Positions 27,885 to 37,730 of a DNA stretch of 64,000 bases are shown here, one piece after another. The notes beneath the pieces are model-generated. The model had not been told where the DNA came from, did no database searches, and saw only the letters and a program-made list of their open reading frames with translations. The stretch's first letter is position 1. Each line of letters opens with the position of its first letter. Origin of the DNA: G963704535 sp963704535 (lineage in GTDB: Bacteria; Chloroflexota; Chloroflexia; Chloroflexales; Roseiflexaceae); contig OY969916.1 of assembly GCA_963704535.1 (NCBI GenBank), positions 9,920,001 through 9,984,000 on the forward strand, in the 5' to 3' direction. Made by a program: the position numbers and the translations under genes.

Positions 27885-28021
27885 AGACAAGGTCTCGCAT
27901 AGTTTGTGGTGGAAAGGGGGTTCTTGAGAGGGCTGCCCCCTCAAACTCCCCCTTTCAGACACGCATAGTTTGTGGTGGAAAGGGGGTTCTTGAGGGCTGG
28001 CCCTCAAACTCCCCCTTTTCA
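27885..28021. repeat. Two tandem G-family palindromes
   Basis: CGCATAGTTTGTGGTGGAAA followed by the palindrome appears twice, about 66 bases apart; the left copy begins AGACAAGG, the MITE end. Confidence 0.75.
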
Positions 28022-28030
28022 GATAGTCTT

Positions 28031-28561
28031 TTAGGAACTCAGCGCGCCGACCTGCATGAGCAGGGGCAAGCTGCCCTCGAACTTGAGCTTGCCGGTCATG
28101 AAGGCCATCTGGCCGTTGAGCTTGCCGCTCATCATATCGGCGTAGTCGCCGGAGGTCATCTGAAGCGTGACGGCGGGCTCCTCCTGGCCACTAAACACTG
28201 TGGCGGCCTCCCACGTGCTGCCGTCGGAGCGGCCAAGCTCAAGCCGTACGGTGCCCTTGAGCCCTTTGATGACGTCGACTTTGTCGTTACGCAACTGGTC
28301 GGCGAGCACCCCGATCGAGTCCTGCCCGCCGCCGTGCCAGTTCTCGATCGACATGGTGGTCAGCAGGTCGCTGCCGGCGATTCCGCCGGGGACGAACTCG
28401 ACCTGCGAGCCGTTGATGCGCAGACTATAGGTACCGCCACCTTCGCCGGTGATCTCGTAGGTCGCGGTGAGCTCCTGCCCGGCATTGGCGTCCTGGAGTG
28501 CTGCGGCGAGCTGCTGGGTGGCGACATGCTCAAAGTAGTTGGCGGGGCTGGTGTCCGACAT
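28031..28561 (-). CDS. SCP2 sterol-transfer-domain protein
   Basis: 176 residues. The C-terminal ~110 residues (VTLQMTSGDYADMMSGKLNGQMAFMTGKLKFEGSLPLLMQ) are a clear SCP-2 lipid-binding fold; the motif with 'G..AF..GK.K..G' is its signature. The N-terminal part is a second, degenerate lipid-domain-like region. It likely carries acyl or isoprenoid chains to the enzymes encoded downstream. The start at 28561 follows GAAGGGAG; longer frames are repeat-derived. Confidence 0.85.
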   Translation of the reverse strand: MSDTSPANYFEHVATQQLAAALQDANAGQELTATYEITGEGGGTYSLRINGSQVEFVPGGIAGSDLLTTMSIENWHGGGQDSIGVLADQLRNDKVDVIKGLKGTVRLELGRSDGSTWEAATVFSGQEEPAVTLQMTSGDYADMMSGKLNGQMAFMTGKLKFEGSLPLLMQVGALSS

Positions 28562-28611
28562 ACAAGCTCCCTTCTCGTTCTGTATTGAGACGAATACGAA
28601 AAAACTCGACT

Positions 28612-28697
28612 CTGGAAAAAAGGGGGTTTGAGGGGGCAGCCCCCTCAGTCTCCCCACCTATATTGTAAAGGAGAACGGCGCCACGCGAAACCTTGTC
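28612..28697. repeat. MITE/G-family copy with one complete end
   Basis: AAAAAAGGGGGTTTGAGGGG..., CCTATATTGTAAAGGAGAAC and the end AACCTTGTCT. The opposite end is missing. The rest of the gap (28698-28876) has GGATGTTG-type units, GCGGATAG units and, at 28848-28878, a GGCCACGGAGGG motif copy. Confidence 0.7.
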
Positions 28698-28876
28698 TAA
28701 AAGAGGATGTTAGGGACTACGCAGGTGCGTAATCGCCGTATGACGCAGTGTATCATGGGGATGTTGCGACGATGTTGCGGGGATGTTGAGCGGATAGAGG
28801 GAGCGGATAGGGAACGGATACTCACGTATCACGGCTCTCTGGTGAGGCGGCCACGGAGGGACCGCCTTACAGGGTT

Positions 28877-29470
28877 CTATGGTTTCGTCTCGACGACTAA
28901 CACCTGCTCAAGCGGCGGGTCGGGCGGCACGGTGACGATCAGCGCGAGCCCGCGTTCGGCCGGGAGCGGCACCGAGAGGTCGAACGACGTCGACTCGCCC
29001 GATTGCAGCGTCGCGCCGCCGGTACCGGTCGTCGCGTAGGTCACGCCGGCGCTGTCGCGAAACGCGAACGCGCCGGGCGGGATGGTCACCGGGCGGTCGG
29101 CAATGTTGCTCACGTTGCCGACGACCTTCACCCGATCGCCGCTGCGCTTGATTTCTTGGACTTCGATTCGCAGGCGCGGCCCGCTCGCGACGGGCGTGAG
29201 CGCCGGCACTGCCTCGCCACCGGCCAGGCGGTCGCGCAGGTTGGTGAGCGTGCGCCGCATCTCGGGCGGCAGATCGGGCAGGTTGACCTGCGGAAGCTGG
29301 AATGACTGGGCCGTCGGGGCGTTTGGGTCGGTCGGGCGCGGCGCGAAGCGCTGGGTGAGCGCCGGGTTGCCGAGGCCGCCCCCGCCGCGGGTGCTGATCA
29401 GGATCAGCATGAGACCCAGCAGGATGCCGCCGAGCCAGATAGGAAAACGGTTCTGTTCGTCGTCGCGCAT
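28877..29470 (-). CDS. Membrane-anchored protein with DUF4352-like beta domain
   Basis: 197 residues: a short cytoplasmic start, one membrane helix (IWLGGILLGLMLILIS), a Pro-rich linker and a C-terminal beta domain (RVKVVGNVSNIADRPVTIPPGAFAFRDSAG) like the DUF4352 / extracellular immunoprotective fold. Start ATG at 29470 follows the repeat-derived extension. Likely extracytoplasmic; no known enzymatic role. Confidence 0.6.
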   Translation of the reverse strand: MRDDEQNRFPIWLGGILLGLMLILISTRGGGGLGNPALTQRFAPRPTDPNAPTAQSFQLPQVNLPDLPPEMRRTLTNLRDRLAGGEAVPALTPVASGPRLRIEVQEIKRSGDRVKVVGNVSNIADRPVTIPPGAFAFRDSAGVTYATTGTGGATLQSGESTSFDLSVPLPAERGLALIVTVPPDPPLEQVLVVETKP

Positions 29471-29496
29471 GGTGCGGTGCGATATCTCAGTTCTGG

Positions 29497-29540
29497 GAAG
29501 AAACGGGGTTTGAGGGGTCAGCCCCTCAAACTCCCCAACC
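29497..29540. repeat. G/C palindrome repeat (family G)
   Basis: GAAACGGGGTTTGAGGGGTC followed by AGCCCCTCAAACTCCCC. Confidence 0.65.
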
Positions 29541-29625
29541 ACCGTGTGCCAGCCTCTAACCATACTACAAATTGGCGGCGATTGCAAAACATCTCGCCCA
29601 ACGCTCGCGATTCGGCGCGCTGTCC

Positions 29626-29653
29626 TTGACACATCGCACCGCCGGGCTATAAT
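29626..29653 (+). promoter_or_regulatory. Consensus promoter of the polar amino acid ABC operon
   Basis: TTGACA (29626-29631), a 16-base spacer and TATAAT (29648-29653): both hexamers are perfect. The leader to the first start codon is about 150 bases; nothing recognisable as a riboswitch is seen. Confidence 0.75.
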
Positions 29654-29808
29654 GGGCGCACTCGCGACGCTCCCTAATCATTCCTGATCTCGATCATGCA
29701 GTGCGCTGCTCACCCAAGGCTCCGCTTCTCGACGTGATGGCCCGATTTGCCGTAACGGCGCAGCCGATGTGGCTCGCTCACGGATAAAGTCTTCGAAAGG
29801 AGCGATGA

Positions 29809-30741
29809 ATGAACCGGCCCAGATCTATGACGCTGGTGCTGCTGGCGTTGCTGCTGCTCGCGGCGTGTGGCCAGAGCGGCGGCACCACCGGCACGACCGC
29901 AACGCAGGTTCCCCAGGCAGAGCAGCCGACGGCCGCGGTGGCCGAGCAGCCGACCGCAGCGGAGGCAGCCGGCGGCGGCGATCTGCTGGCGGAGGTCAAG
30001 AAGCGCGGCAAGCTGCTGATCGCGACCGACGCCAACTACGCGCCGCAGAGCTTCAGGAAGCCGGATGGGGCCTGGGAAGGGTTTGACATTGACGTCGGCC
30101 GCGAGATCGCCAAGCGGCTGGGCGTCGAGGCAGAGTTCCAGAACATTAGCTTCGACGTCGTGACCGCCGGCACCTGGAATGGCCGCTGGGACATCAACGT
30201 CGGCTCGATGACCGTCACCCCCGATCGCAAGCAGTCACTGTACTTCAGCTCGCCCTACTACTACACCCCGGCCTCCTTCGCCGTCCATAAGGATAGCGCG
30301 GCCGCCTCGCTCGACGACCTGAAGAGCAAGAAGATCGGTGTGGGCGCCGCGACAACCTACCTGGATTACCTCCAGGGCAAGCTGACGCTGGAGGGCGAGC
30401 AGATCCTCGCGCCGGCCCCGGAGGGCGCCCAGTCGCAGGTCTATGAGACCGATCTGCTGGCGATGGAGGACCTGGCGCTGGGCGACGGCACCCGGCTCGA
30501 CGCGGTGCTGACGGCGCTGCCCACGATCGAGAACGCGATCAAGGAGGGCCGGCCGTTCAAGGCGCTGGGCGACCCGGTATACTATGAGCAGCTCGCCGTG
30601 GCGCTCGACCAGCAGAGCCCGATGGACGCTAAGAGCCTGGCCGATGAGATCAGCAAGATCGTCGACGCGATGCGTGCGGATGGCACCCTTACCCAGCTTT
30701 CCCAGAAGTACTACGGGATCGATCTGACGACGAAGAAGTAA
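29809..30741 (+). CDS. Polar amino acid ABC transporter, substrate-binding lipoprotein
   Basis: 310 residues. Lipobox LLAAC at residues ~17-21, an Ala/Thr/Gln-rich linker, then a family-3 solute-binding fold (GKLLIATDANYAPQSFRKPDGAWEGFDIDVGREIAKRLG; SMTVTPDRKQSLYFSSPYY). In Chloroflexota, which have one membrane, such proteins are tethered to the outer face. Ligand is probably a polar amino acid. RBS AAAGGAG precedes the ATG. The permease and ATPase follow. Confidence 0.9.
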   Translation: MNRPRSMTLVLLALLLLAACGQSGGTTGTTATQVPQAEQPTAAVAEQPTAAEAAGGGDLLAEVKKRGKLLIATDANYAPQSFRKPDGAWEGFDIDVGREIAKRLGVEAEFQNISFDVVTAGTWNGRWDINVGSMTVTPDRKQSLYFSSPYYYTPASFAVHKDSAAASLDDLKSKKIGVGAATTYLDYLQGKLTLEGEQILAPAPEGAQSQVYETDLLAMEDLALGDGTRLDAVLTALPTIENAIKEGRPFKALGDPVYYEQLAVALDQQSPMDAKSLADEISKIVDAMRADGTLTQLSQKYYGIDLTTKK

Positions 30742-30932
30742 CTGCTGCTGTCAGTTGTCCGTTGTTCGTTGTCCGTCGCCGGAAGTCTGTGGTGGAAAGG
30801 GATTCTTGAGGGGCTTGCCCCTCAAACTCCCCCTTCAACCGCCGGAGTTTTGTGGTGGAAAGGGGTTCTTGAGGGGCAAACCCCCTCAAACTCCCCCTTC
30901 AACTGGCGACGGACAACGGACAACTGACAAAC
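30742..30932. repeat. TTGTCCG inverted arms around two G-family palindromes
   Basis: Left arm GTCAGTTGTCCGTTGTTCGT near 30750-30776, right arm GGCGACGGACAACGGACAAC near 30905-30924. Between them are two palindromes (30787-30838 and 30848-30902). Confidence 0.8.
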
Positions 30933-30944
30933 GAGGGGATGGGC

Positions 30945-31766
30945 ATGGCTAACGAGGCCGCGAAGCTACAGGCGCCGGTGGCGCGGCGTGGGCCGCGCGT
31001 TCCCTTCCGTGTCTCGCTGGCGCTATGGTGGGTCGTGTGGTTGGCGCTGCTGGCGATGCTGTTCAGCGGTGTGGTGCTGACGCTTGGGCCGATCCGATTC
31101 AAGGCGATCACCATTGATGGGTCCTTTATCGCCGAGTGGTGGCTGTTTATCTCGCGAGGGGTGATCGTTACATTTCAGTTGTCGGTCGCCGCGATTATCG
31201 GCGCGACGTTGCTGGCGCTGGTGTCGGCGCTGGCACGGCTCTCGCGGGTGGCACCGCTGAATAGCCTGGCAAGCCTGTATGTCTCGCTGATGCGCGGCAC
31301 GCCATTGCTGCTCCAATTCTTCTTCTTCTACTTCGCCCTGGCGCAGCTCGGGCTGGTGCTTAGTTCATTCGTGGCTGCGATGGTGACTCTGAGCCTCAAC
31401 TACGGGGCCTACATGAGCGAGATCTTCCGCGCCGGCATCCAGGCGGTCGGTCGCGGGCAGGGCGAGGCGTCCGCCGCGCTGGGTATGACCCCCGCGCAGA
31501 CGATGCGGCGGATTGTCCTGCCGCAGGCGCTGCGGATCATTACGCCGGACATCGGCAACCAGTTTATCGCGATGCAAAAAGATACCGCGCTGGCCAGCAC
31601 AATCGCGCTTGAGGAACTGATGGGTCTGGCCCGCCAGGCCGGCGCGCCACGGCAGCGTCTGTTCGAATCGCTGATCGTGGCCGCGCTGTGGTACTGGCTG
31701 ATGACGATCGTCCTGTCGTATTTCCAGGCGCGCCTGGAGCACCGGATGTCGCAGAGCGACCGCTAG
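30945..31766 (+). CDS. Polar amino acid ABC transporter permease
   Basis: 273 residues, HisMQ/GlnP-type. Several membrane helices; the first helix is near residues 28-50, and the EAA loop GQGEASAALGMTPAQTMRRIVLPQA contacts the ATPase. ATG 30945 is chosen over 30939 because GAGGGG lies six bases before it. It forms a transporter with the lipoprotein upstream and the ATPase downstream. Confidence 0.9.
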   Translation: MANEAAKLQAPVARRGPRVPFRVSLALWWVVWLALLAMLFSGVVLTLGPIRFKAITIDGSFIAEWWLFISRGVIVTFQLSVAAIIGATLLALVSALARLSRVAPLNSLASLYVSLMRGTPLLLQFFFFYFALAQLGLVLSSFVAAMVTLSLNYGAYMSEIFRAGIQAVGRGQGEASAALGMTPAQTMRRIVLPQALRIITPDIGNQFIAMQKDTALASTIALEELMGLARQAGAPRQRLFESLIVAALWYWLMTIVLSYFQARLEHRMSQSDR

Positions 31767-31775
31767 ATCGATACG

Positions 31776-31892
31776 ATGACAAGGTGACAAGGTGACAAGA
31801 TGACAAGATGAAAGGGTGAAGGGGAGACCCTCCGTGGCCGCCCACATCACGTTTCACGCTGCAACGGACAACTGACGACTGACAACGGACAA
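31776..31892. repeat. GTGACAAG octads plus other repeat units
   Basis: GACAAGGTGACAAGGTGACA continues as AGATGACAAG, GGGTGAAG and a reverse GGCCACGGAGGG motif (31828-31848), then ACGGACAACTGACGACTGAC up to the start of the ATPase gene. Confidence 0.75.
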
Positions 31893-32651
<759 letters not shown>

Positions 32652-32664
32652 TATCGTGTTAAGC

Positions 32665-32693
32665 TTGACAAACCTATAGGCATCGAGTAAACT
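32665..32693 (+). promoter_or_regulatory. Candidate promoter of the LIV operon, with ~430-base leader
   Basis: TTGACA (32665-32670), 17-base spacer, TAAACT (32688-32693). The next start codon is at 33129. The gap 32652-33128 contains no family I recognise; AGGAGG at 32961 and a short frame ending at 33125, three bases before the next gene, are the only coding-like signs. Confidence 0.45.
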
Positions 32694-33128
32694 TCCACAC
32701 GTTCCAAACCCAGCAGAGGCGATATCAGACAGTAAGAGGTGGTGTCGAACCAGCTCCATGCCGGGGTACCAGGCGTCGGCGTATCGCATCGGCTGGCCAC
32801 CCAAGCCAGGTTGTACCAAATCAGTCTCCAGCCACGGCACAGCGCGATGCGCCTCCAATGCAGAAGGTCCCGGCGTCAGAGATGCGCGCTCTCCAGGGGC
32901 CGCTATAGACACCCGGCTGATGATCTTTCCACCGGCAGCCTGGCCTATGGCTTAAGAAGAACAGGAGGTGTGACGGCTCTACCATCTGACGCACCCAGTC
33001 TTCACGTGGAAGAGCGCCAGCAAGGTGCTGACGGAGCACGCGGCTGGCCCCCCGCTCCGGATCTCACGACGAGACGCTCGAACCACGCGCATCGCAGATT
33101 CCCTCACGCAGTAAGGAGAATGTAATCC

Positions 33129-34496
33129 ATGAAACGGCGTGTAAGCTTTTTCCTGATGATCACGATCATCGCTGGTCTGCTGGCCGCCTGTGGCGCCGGC
33201 GGTACCGGCGGCACAGCGGCGACAACCGCCCCCGCCGCTGAACCGACGGCGGCCCCGGCGGCCGGCGCAGCGACGGCGGCCCCCGCAGCGGCGACAGCGG
33301 CCCCGGCGGCCGGCGCAGCGACGGCGGCCCCGGCCCCCGGCGCCGGCGAGACCATTCGCATCTACAGTTCGCTCCCGCGCCAGGGCCAATCCAAGGCCCA
33401 GACCGACGCGGTGGTCAACTCAATCAAGATGCGCTTCGAGGAGGATAACTACGCGGTCTGCGGCGGCCAGTTCAAGATTGATTACGTCGATCTGGACGAC
33501 GCAACTGCGGCCAAGGGCTCCTGGGACGAGGCGACCGAGACGGCCAACGCCAATAAGGCCGTGAGCGACCCGGACGCGATGATCTACATCGGCACCTTCA
33601 ACTCCGGCGCGGCCAAGCTCTCGATCCCGATCCTCAACGCGGTCAACATGGTCATGATCAGCCCGGCCAACACCTACACCGGCCTGAGCAAGCCGGGCAA
33701 GGGCGAGCCAGGCGAGCCTGACAAGTATTACCCCAGCGGCAAGCGCAACTACACCCGCGTGGTCACGGCCGATGACGTGCAGGGCGCGGCGGCGGCCAAT
33801 TGGGCCAAGAATCTGGGCGCCACCAAGGTCTACATCCTCGATGACCAGCAGGTCTACGGCAAGGGCGTCGCCGATGTGTTCGAGGCGACCGCCAAGGAGC
33901 TGGGCATGGAAGTGCTCGGCCACGACGGGATCGACCCGAAGGCCCCCGACTACCGGGCGGTGATGACCAAGATCCAGAGCCTCGGCCCGAACCTGGTCTA
34001 CTTTGGCGGGATCGTCGACAACAACGCCGGCCAACTGCTCAAGGACATGCGCGCGGTCGGCATGACGCCGGATGCGGTCAAGTTCATGGGGCCGGACGGC
34101 ATCCAGACCACGACCTTCATCGACGCGGCGGGCGCTGACATCGCCGAGGGCTCCTATGCGACGATCGCCGGCCTGCCGGCGGAGAAGCTGGGCCCGAAGG
34201 GCAAGGCCTACTACACAACGTACAAGGAGAAGTTTGGCCTAGAGGCGGAGTCCTACGGCATCTACGGCTACGAGGCGGCCAATGTGGCGCTCGCGGCGCT
34301 GAACCAGGCCTGTTCGAAGGACCGCGCGGTCATCCGCGACGCCGTGTTCGGCGTCAAGGACTTCGACGGCGCGCTCGGCACGTGGAGCTTCGACGAGAAC
34401 GGCGATACGACCCTCTCGGACATCCAGGGCTTTATCGTCAAGGGCGGCAAGTTCGAGTTCGACAACCTGTTCACCGGCGGCAAGTGGGAGAAATAA
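33129..34496 (+). CDS. livK: Branched-chain amino acid ABC transporter, substrate-binding lipoprotein (LivK-like)
   Basis: 455 residues. Lipobox LLAAC near 17-21, a ~50-residue Ala/Pro/Thr linker (repeats of AAPAAGAAT), then a type I periplasmic-binding fold (IRIYSSLPRQG; PILNAVNMVMISPANTYTGL; VYFGGIVDNNAGQLLKDM). The family binds leucine, isoleucine, valine or related amides; the ligand is not fixed here. RBS AAGGAG at 33112-33117. First gene of livK-H-M-G-...-F. Confidence 0.9.
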   Translation: MKRRVSFFLMITIIAGLLAACGAGGTGGTAATTAPAAEPTAAPAAGAATAAPAAATAAPAAGAATAAPAPGAGETIRIYSSLPRQGQSKAQTDAVVNSIKMRFEEDNYAVCGGQFKIDYVDLDDATAAKGSWDEATETANANKAVSDPDAMIYIGTFNSGAAKLSIPILNAVNMVMISPANTYTGLSKPGKGEPGEPDKYYPSGKRNYTRVVTADDVQGAAAANWAKNLGATKVYILDDQQVYGKGVADVFEATAKELGMEVLGHDGIDPKAPDYRAVMTKIQSLGPNLVYFGGIVDNNAGQLLKDMRAVGMTPDAVKFMGPDGIQTTTFIDAAGADIAEGSYATIAGLPAEKLGPKGKAYYTTYKEKFGLEAESYGIYGYEAANVALAALNQACSKDRAVIRDAVFGVKDFDGALGTWSFDENGDTTLSDIQGFIVKGGKFEFDNLFTGGKWEK

Positions 34497-34518
34497 CCAC
34501 GGCACTCCCAGCCGACAG

Positions 34519-34622
34519 GACGTGTGGGGAGGGACTATCCCTCCCCACACGCCTACTCAGCGCCTTTTTCTGGAGCCTTGGATAAAGAAGATTGTGGAGG
34601 GCGGCCCCTCCACACCTCCCCG
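34519..34622. repeat. Two G-family palindromes
   Basis: TGGGGAGGGACTATCCCTCC and, near 34590, GTGGAGGGCGGCCCCTCCAC. They fill the gap between livK and livH. Confidence 0.6.
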
Positions 34623-34704
34623 CCGCAAGATGCCACACCTGAACACGACGTAGTCTGAGCACGAGGCCCCGCCGCACCTGAACGATGGAGAGGACCGCGA
34701 CGCT

Positions 34705-36006
34705 ATGGCCCAAACTGTCGCAACCCCGGCCCCGGCCGCCCGCAGCCGAAACTTTGGCCAACTGGCTGTCGGCGTGCTGCTGATCCTGGTGTTTAGCCCA
34801 TTAATTGTCAGCATTGTCTCCCAGATCTTTCAGAATCCCGCGCTGTTTATGGAGCAGCTCAAAGTTGGGCTGGTCAATGGGGCGATCACCGCGATTATTG
34901 CCCTCGGTTACACCCTGGTCTATGGGATTATCGAGCTGATCAACTTCGCCCACGGCGATGTCTATATGATCGGCGCCTTCGCGACCTTGATCCTATTCGG
35001 CCTGCTGAACCTGAACACCAGGACCCCCTGGCTGGCGCGCGCCCCGGCGCTGCTGATCATCTTTATCGCGGTGATGGCGATCACCGCAGCGATCAACGTC
35101 GGCATCGAGCGCTTCGCCTACCGGCGGCTGCGCAACGCGCCACGTCTGGCGCCGCTGATCTCGGCGATCGGCGTCTCGTTTATCCTGCAAAACGTCGGCT
35201 TGCTGCTGGGTGGCGTGCCGGTGCTCCTGGGCGATTACTGGGCGCTGGTGGCGCTGCTCGCGCCGGTCGCTATCCTGGCGATCGCGGTCGTGATAGCGCG
35301 GCGCCTCCAGGCCGGTCGCGAGCAGCCGATCCCCAGGTGGGCCTGGCTGGTGATCGTGGTGATCGCCCTGGTGCTGGCAGTCGCCGGGTTCAATCTGCTC
35401 CACAACGGGCTCCAGAGCGTCGCGCCGATCGAGGTCGGCCGGTCGATCATGGGCAATACCGCGTCTGGGCCGAAGAGCCTGCCGGAGGTGCTGACCACCC
35501 CCTCGGAGCCACCGCTGATCACGGTGCCGTTCCGGCTGACATGGAAAGACATCATGGTGCTGATCGTGAGCAGCGTGCTGATGAGCGGGCTGTATTTGTT
35601 TGTGCAGCGCACGCGGGTCGGCAAGGCGATGCGGGCGACGGCACAGGATCGCGATGCGGCGCGGCTGATGGGCATCAATGTCGACCAGACGATATCGCTG
35701 GCGTTTCTGCTCGGCGGCGCGCTAGCGGGCGCGGCCGGGATGATCGTCGGGATGTATAACGGCAGCGCGGTGTTCAATATGGGCTTCACGGCCGGCCTGC
35801 GCGCCTTTACGTCGGCGGTGCTGGGCGGAATCGGCAATATCGCCGGCTCGATGCTGGGCGGCATGCTGATCGGGGTGATCGCCTCGCTCAGCGACCAGTA
35901 TATCGAGGCGCGCTGGACCAACGCGGTCGTTTTCGGCATCCTGGTGATCATCCTGGTCTTCCGGCCGTCGGGCCTGCTGGGCGAGGATGTGGGACAGAAG
36001 GCGTGA
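34705..36006 (+). CDS. livH: Branched-chain amino acid ABC permease LivH
   Basis: 433 residues, longer than the ~300 of classic LivH because of a large insertion (residues ~185-290) holding extra helices and a soluble loop. Landmarks: LVYGIIELINFAHGDVYMIGA near 70-90 and MRATAQDRDAARLMGINVDQTISLAFLLGG. Forms the channel with LivM. Confidence 0.9.
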   Translation: MAQTVATPAPAARSRNFGQLAVGVLLILVFSPLIVSIVSQIFQNPALFMEQLKVGLVNGAITAIIALGYTLVYGIIELINFAHGDVYMIGAFATLILFGLLNLNTRTPWLARAPALLIIFIAVMAITAAINVGIERFAYRRLRNAPRLAPLISAIGVSFILQNVGLLLGGVPVLLGDYWALVALLAPVAILAIAVVIARRLQAGREQPIPRWAWLVIVVIALVLAVAGFNLLHNGLQSVAPIEVGRSIMGNTASGPKSLPEVLTTPSEPPLITVPFRLTWKDIMVLIVSSVLMSGLYLFVQRTRVGKAMRATAQDRDAARLMGINVDQTISLAFLLGGALAGAAGMIVGMYNGSAVFNMGFTAGLRAFTSAVLGGIGNIAGSMLGGMLIGVIASLSDQYIEARWTNAVVFGILVIILVFRPSGLLGEDVGQKA

Positions 36007-36083
36007 TGCGTCTCGCGTGTTGCGTGTTACGTGTTGCGTGATGATAGGACGCACGCAACACGTAACACGTAACACGTATGATT
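36003..36083. repeat. TGCGTGT/ACACGTA heptad hairpin
   Basis: CGTGTTGCGTGTTACGTGTT opposes CGCAACACGTAACACGTAAC between livH and livM. Confidence 0.8.
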
Positions 36084-36094
36084 GGGGTAAAACG

Positions 36095-37612
36095 ATGTCA
36101 AAAGCCGTGCGGATCGGCCTCTGGAGCGGCCTTTTCGGCCTCTTTATCATTGTGCTCTTTGGCGGGCAAGCGGTCCTGATGGGTGGGTTGATCGGCGGTG
36201 TGATGGCTGGGCTGCTCGCCGGCGCGCGGACCGAGGGCTCGACGATGCGGGATGGCATCCGCGATGGCGTGACCGCCGGCGCGGTGACTGGCGCCATCCT
36301 GGTCGTGTCCGACCTGCTGCGCCACCTGTTTCTGGACCCGCTCATGGGGGTGACGCCGCCCGCGATCGGCACCATGCTGCTGTTTAGCCTGCTCGCCGCC
36401 GCGCTTGCGGTCGGGCTCGGCGCGGCGCTCGGCGCGGCGCACTTCCTCCCCGGCAAGCAGAGCAGCTACGCGACGTGGGGCGTCCTGGGGGTGCTGATCG
36501 TCGTCTACCCGTTCCTTGACCGCGCGATCCGCCTTGGCTGGCTCGGGATCGTGATCACCAGCCTGATCTTCATCCTGCTGGCACTCGGCTTGAACGTTGT
36601 GGTCGGTTATGCCGGGCTGCTGGACCTGGGCTACGCGGCGTTTTTCGCCATCGGTGCGTATACGGCCGCGCTGCTGAGTTCCACCCACCTGGGCGGGCAG
36701 TTCAACTTCGACTACCGCATGAGTTTCTGGCTGGTGATCTGGGTCGCAGCCGCTGTGACGGCGTTGTTCGGCTTGGTCCTGGGGGCGCCGACACTGCCAC
36801 TACGCGGCGACTACCTGGCGATCGTCACGCTTGGCTTCGGCGAGATCGTCCCGATCGTGGTGCGCAATATGGATCGGTTCTCGATCAAGATCGGCGGCCT
36901 GACGCTGGTGCCGGAGTTGAACCTGACCGGCGGCGAGCCGGGCATCAGCCCAATCGACCCGCCCCATCTACCGATCGCCGGCATCAACTTTGCCGACCGA
37001 TCGGACCAGCGGCCCTGGTACTTCCTGCTGCTGATTATTATCGTGTTCTCGATCTTTTTGATCAACCGGCTGCGCAGCTCACGCCTGGGGCGGGCCTGGA
37101 TGGCCATGCGCGAGGATGAGTTCGCCGCCTCGAGCATGGGCATCAACATTGTGCGCACCAAGCTGCTGGCCTTCGCGATGGGCGCCAGCTTCTCCGGCTT
37201 CGGCGGCGCCTACTATTCCTCGTTTGTGTCGGGCGCGTTCCCCAGTTCGTTCGATTTCTCGGTCTCGGTGATCGTGCTGTGTATGGTGATCCTGGGCGGG
37301 TTGGGCAATATCGCAGGCGTGATCGTCGGCGGGCTGATCATCGAGTTGAGCGACCGGCTGTTTCTGCCCCAGATCTCGCTGTTTCTCCAGGCGCTGGCAT
37401 CGAACAACCGCGACCTAGTGGCCTTGCAGCGGTTCGACCCGACGCTGTATCGCTTCGGGCTGTTTGGGCTGGTGCTGGTGCTGATGATGCAGCTGCGCCC
37501 GGAGGGCCTACTGCCTAACGCCAGGGTGCGGGCCCAACTGCACGCCGCCGAGGAGTCGCCCACTGAGGCCGCACAGGAGCGCGCCGACCTGTATGATGCC
37601 GAAGCTGTCTGA
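36095..37612 (+). CDS. livM: Branched-chain amino acid ABC permease LivM
   Basis: 505 residues. The conserved LivM part starts near residue 150 (LGLNVVVGYAGLLDLGYAAFFAIGAY; LRGDYLAIVTLGFGEIVPI; AWMAMREDEFAASSMGIN). It is preceded by ~145 residues of extra Gly/Ala-rich membrane helices (GGLIGGVMAGLLAG) with no clear match. The start MSKAVRIG at 36095 lies just after a repeat hairpin. Pairs with LivH. Confidence 0.9.
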   Translation: MSKAVRIGLWSGLFGLFIIVLFGGQAVLMGGLIGGVMAGLLAGARTEGSTMRDGIRDGVTAGAVTGAILVVSDLLRHLFLDPLMGVTPPAIGTMLLFSLLAAALAVGLGAALGAAHFLPGKQSSYATWGVLGVLIVVYPFLDRAIRLGWLGIVITSLIFILLALGLNVVVGYAGLLDLGYAAFFAIGAYTAALLSSTHLGGQFNFDYRMSFWLVIWVAAAVTALFGLVLGAPTLPLRGDYLAIVTLGFGEIVPIVVRNMDRFSIKIGGLTLVPELNLTGGEPGISPIDPPHLPIAGINFADRSDQRPWYFLLLIIIVFSIFLINRLRSSRLGRAWMAMREDEFAASSMGINIVRTKLLAFAMGASFSGFGGAYYSSFVSGAFPSSFDFSVSVIVLCMVILGGLGNIAGVIVGGLIIELSDRLFLPQISLFLQALASNNRDLVALQRFDPTLYRFGLFGLVLVLMMQLRPEGLLPNARVRAQLHAAEESPTEAAQERADLYDAEAV

Positions 37613-37665
37613 AAAGGGGGAGTTTGAGGGGCCGCCCCCTTAAGAACCCCCTTCCCACCACGGAC
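37608..37665. repeat. G/C palindrome repeat (family G)
   Basis: GTCTGAAAAGGGGGAGTTTG, AGGGGCCGCCCCCTTAAGAA, then CCCCCTTCCCACCAC, between livM and livG. Confidence 0.7.
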
Positions 37666-37730
37666 TACGGGCGACAAATCAACCTTTTCAGATGGTCTCA
37701 TAGACCACGGACAAAGGTAGGGAGTAGATC

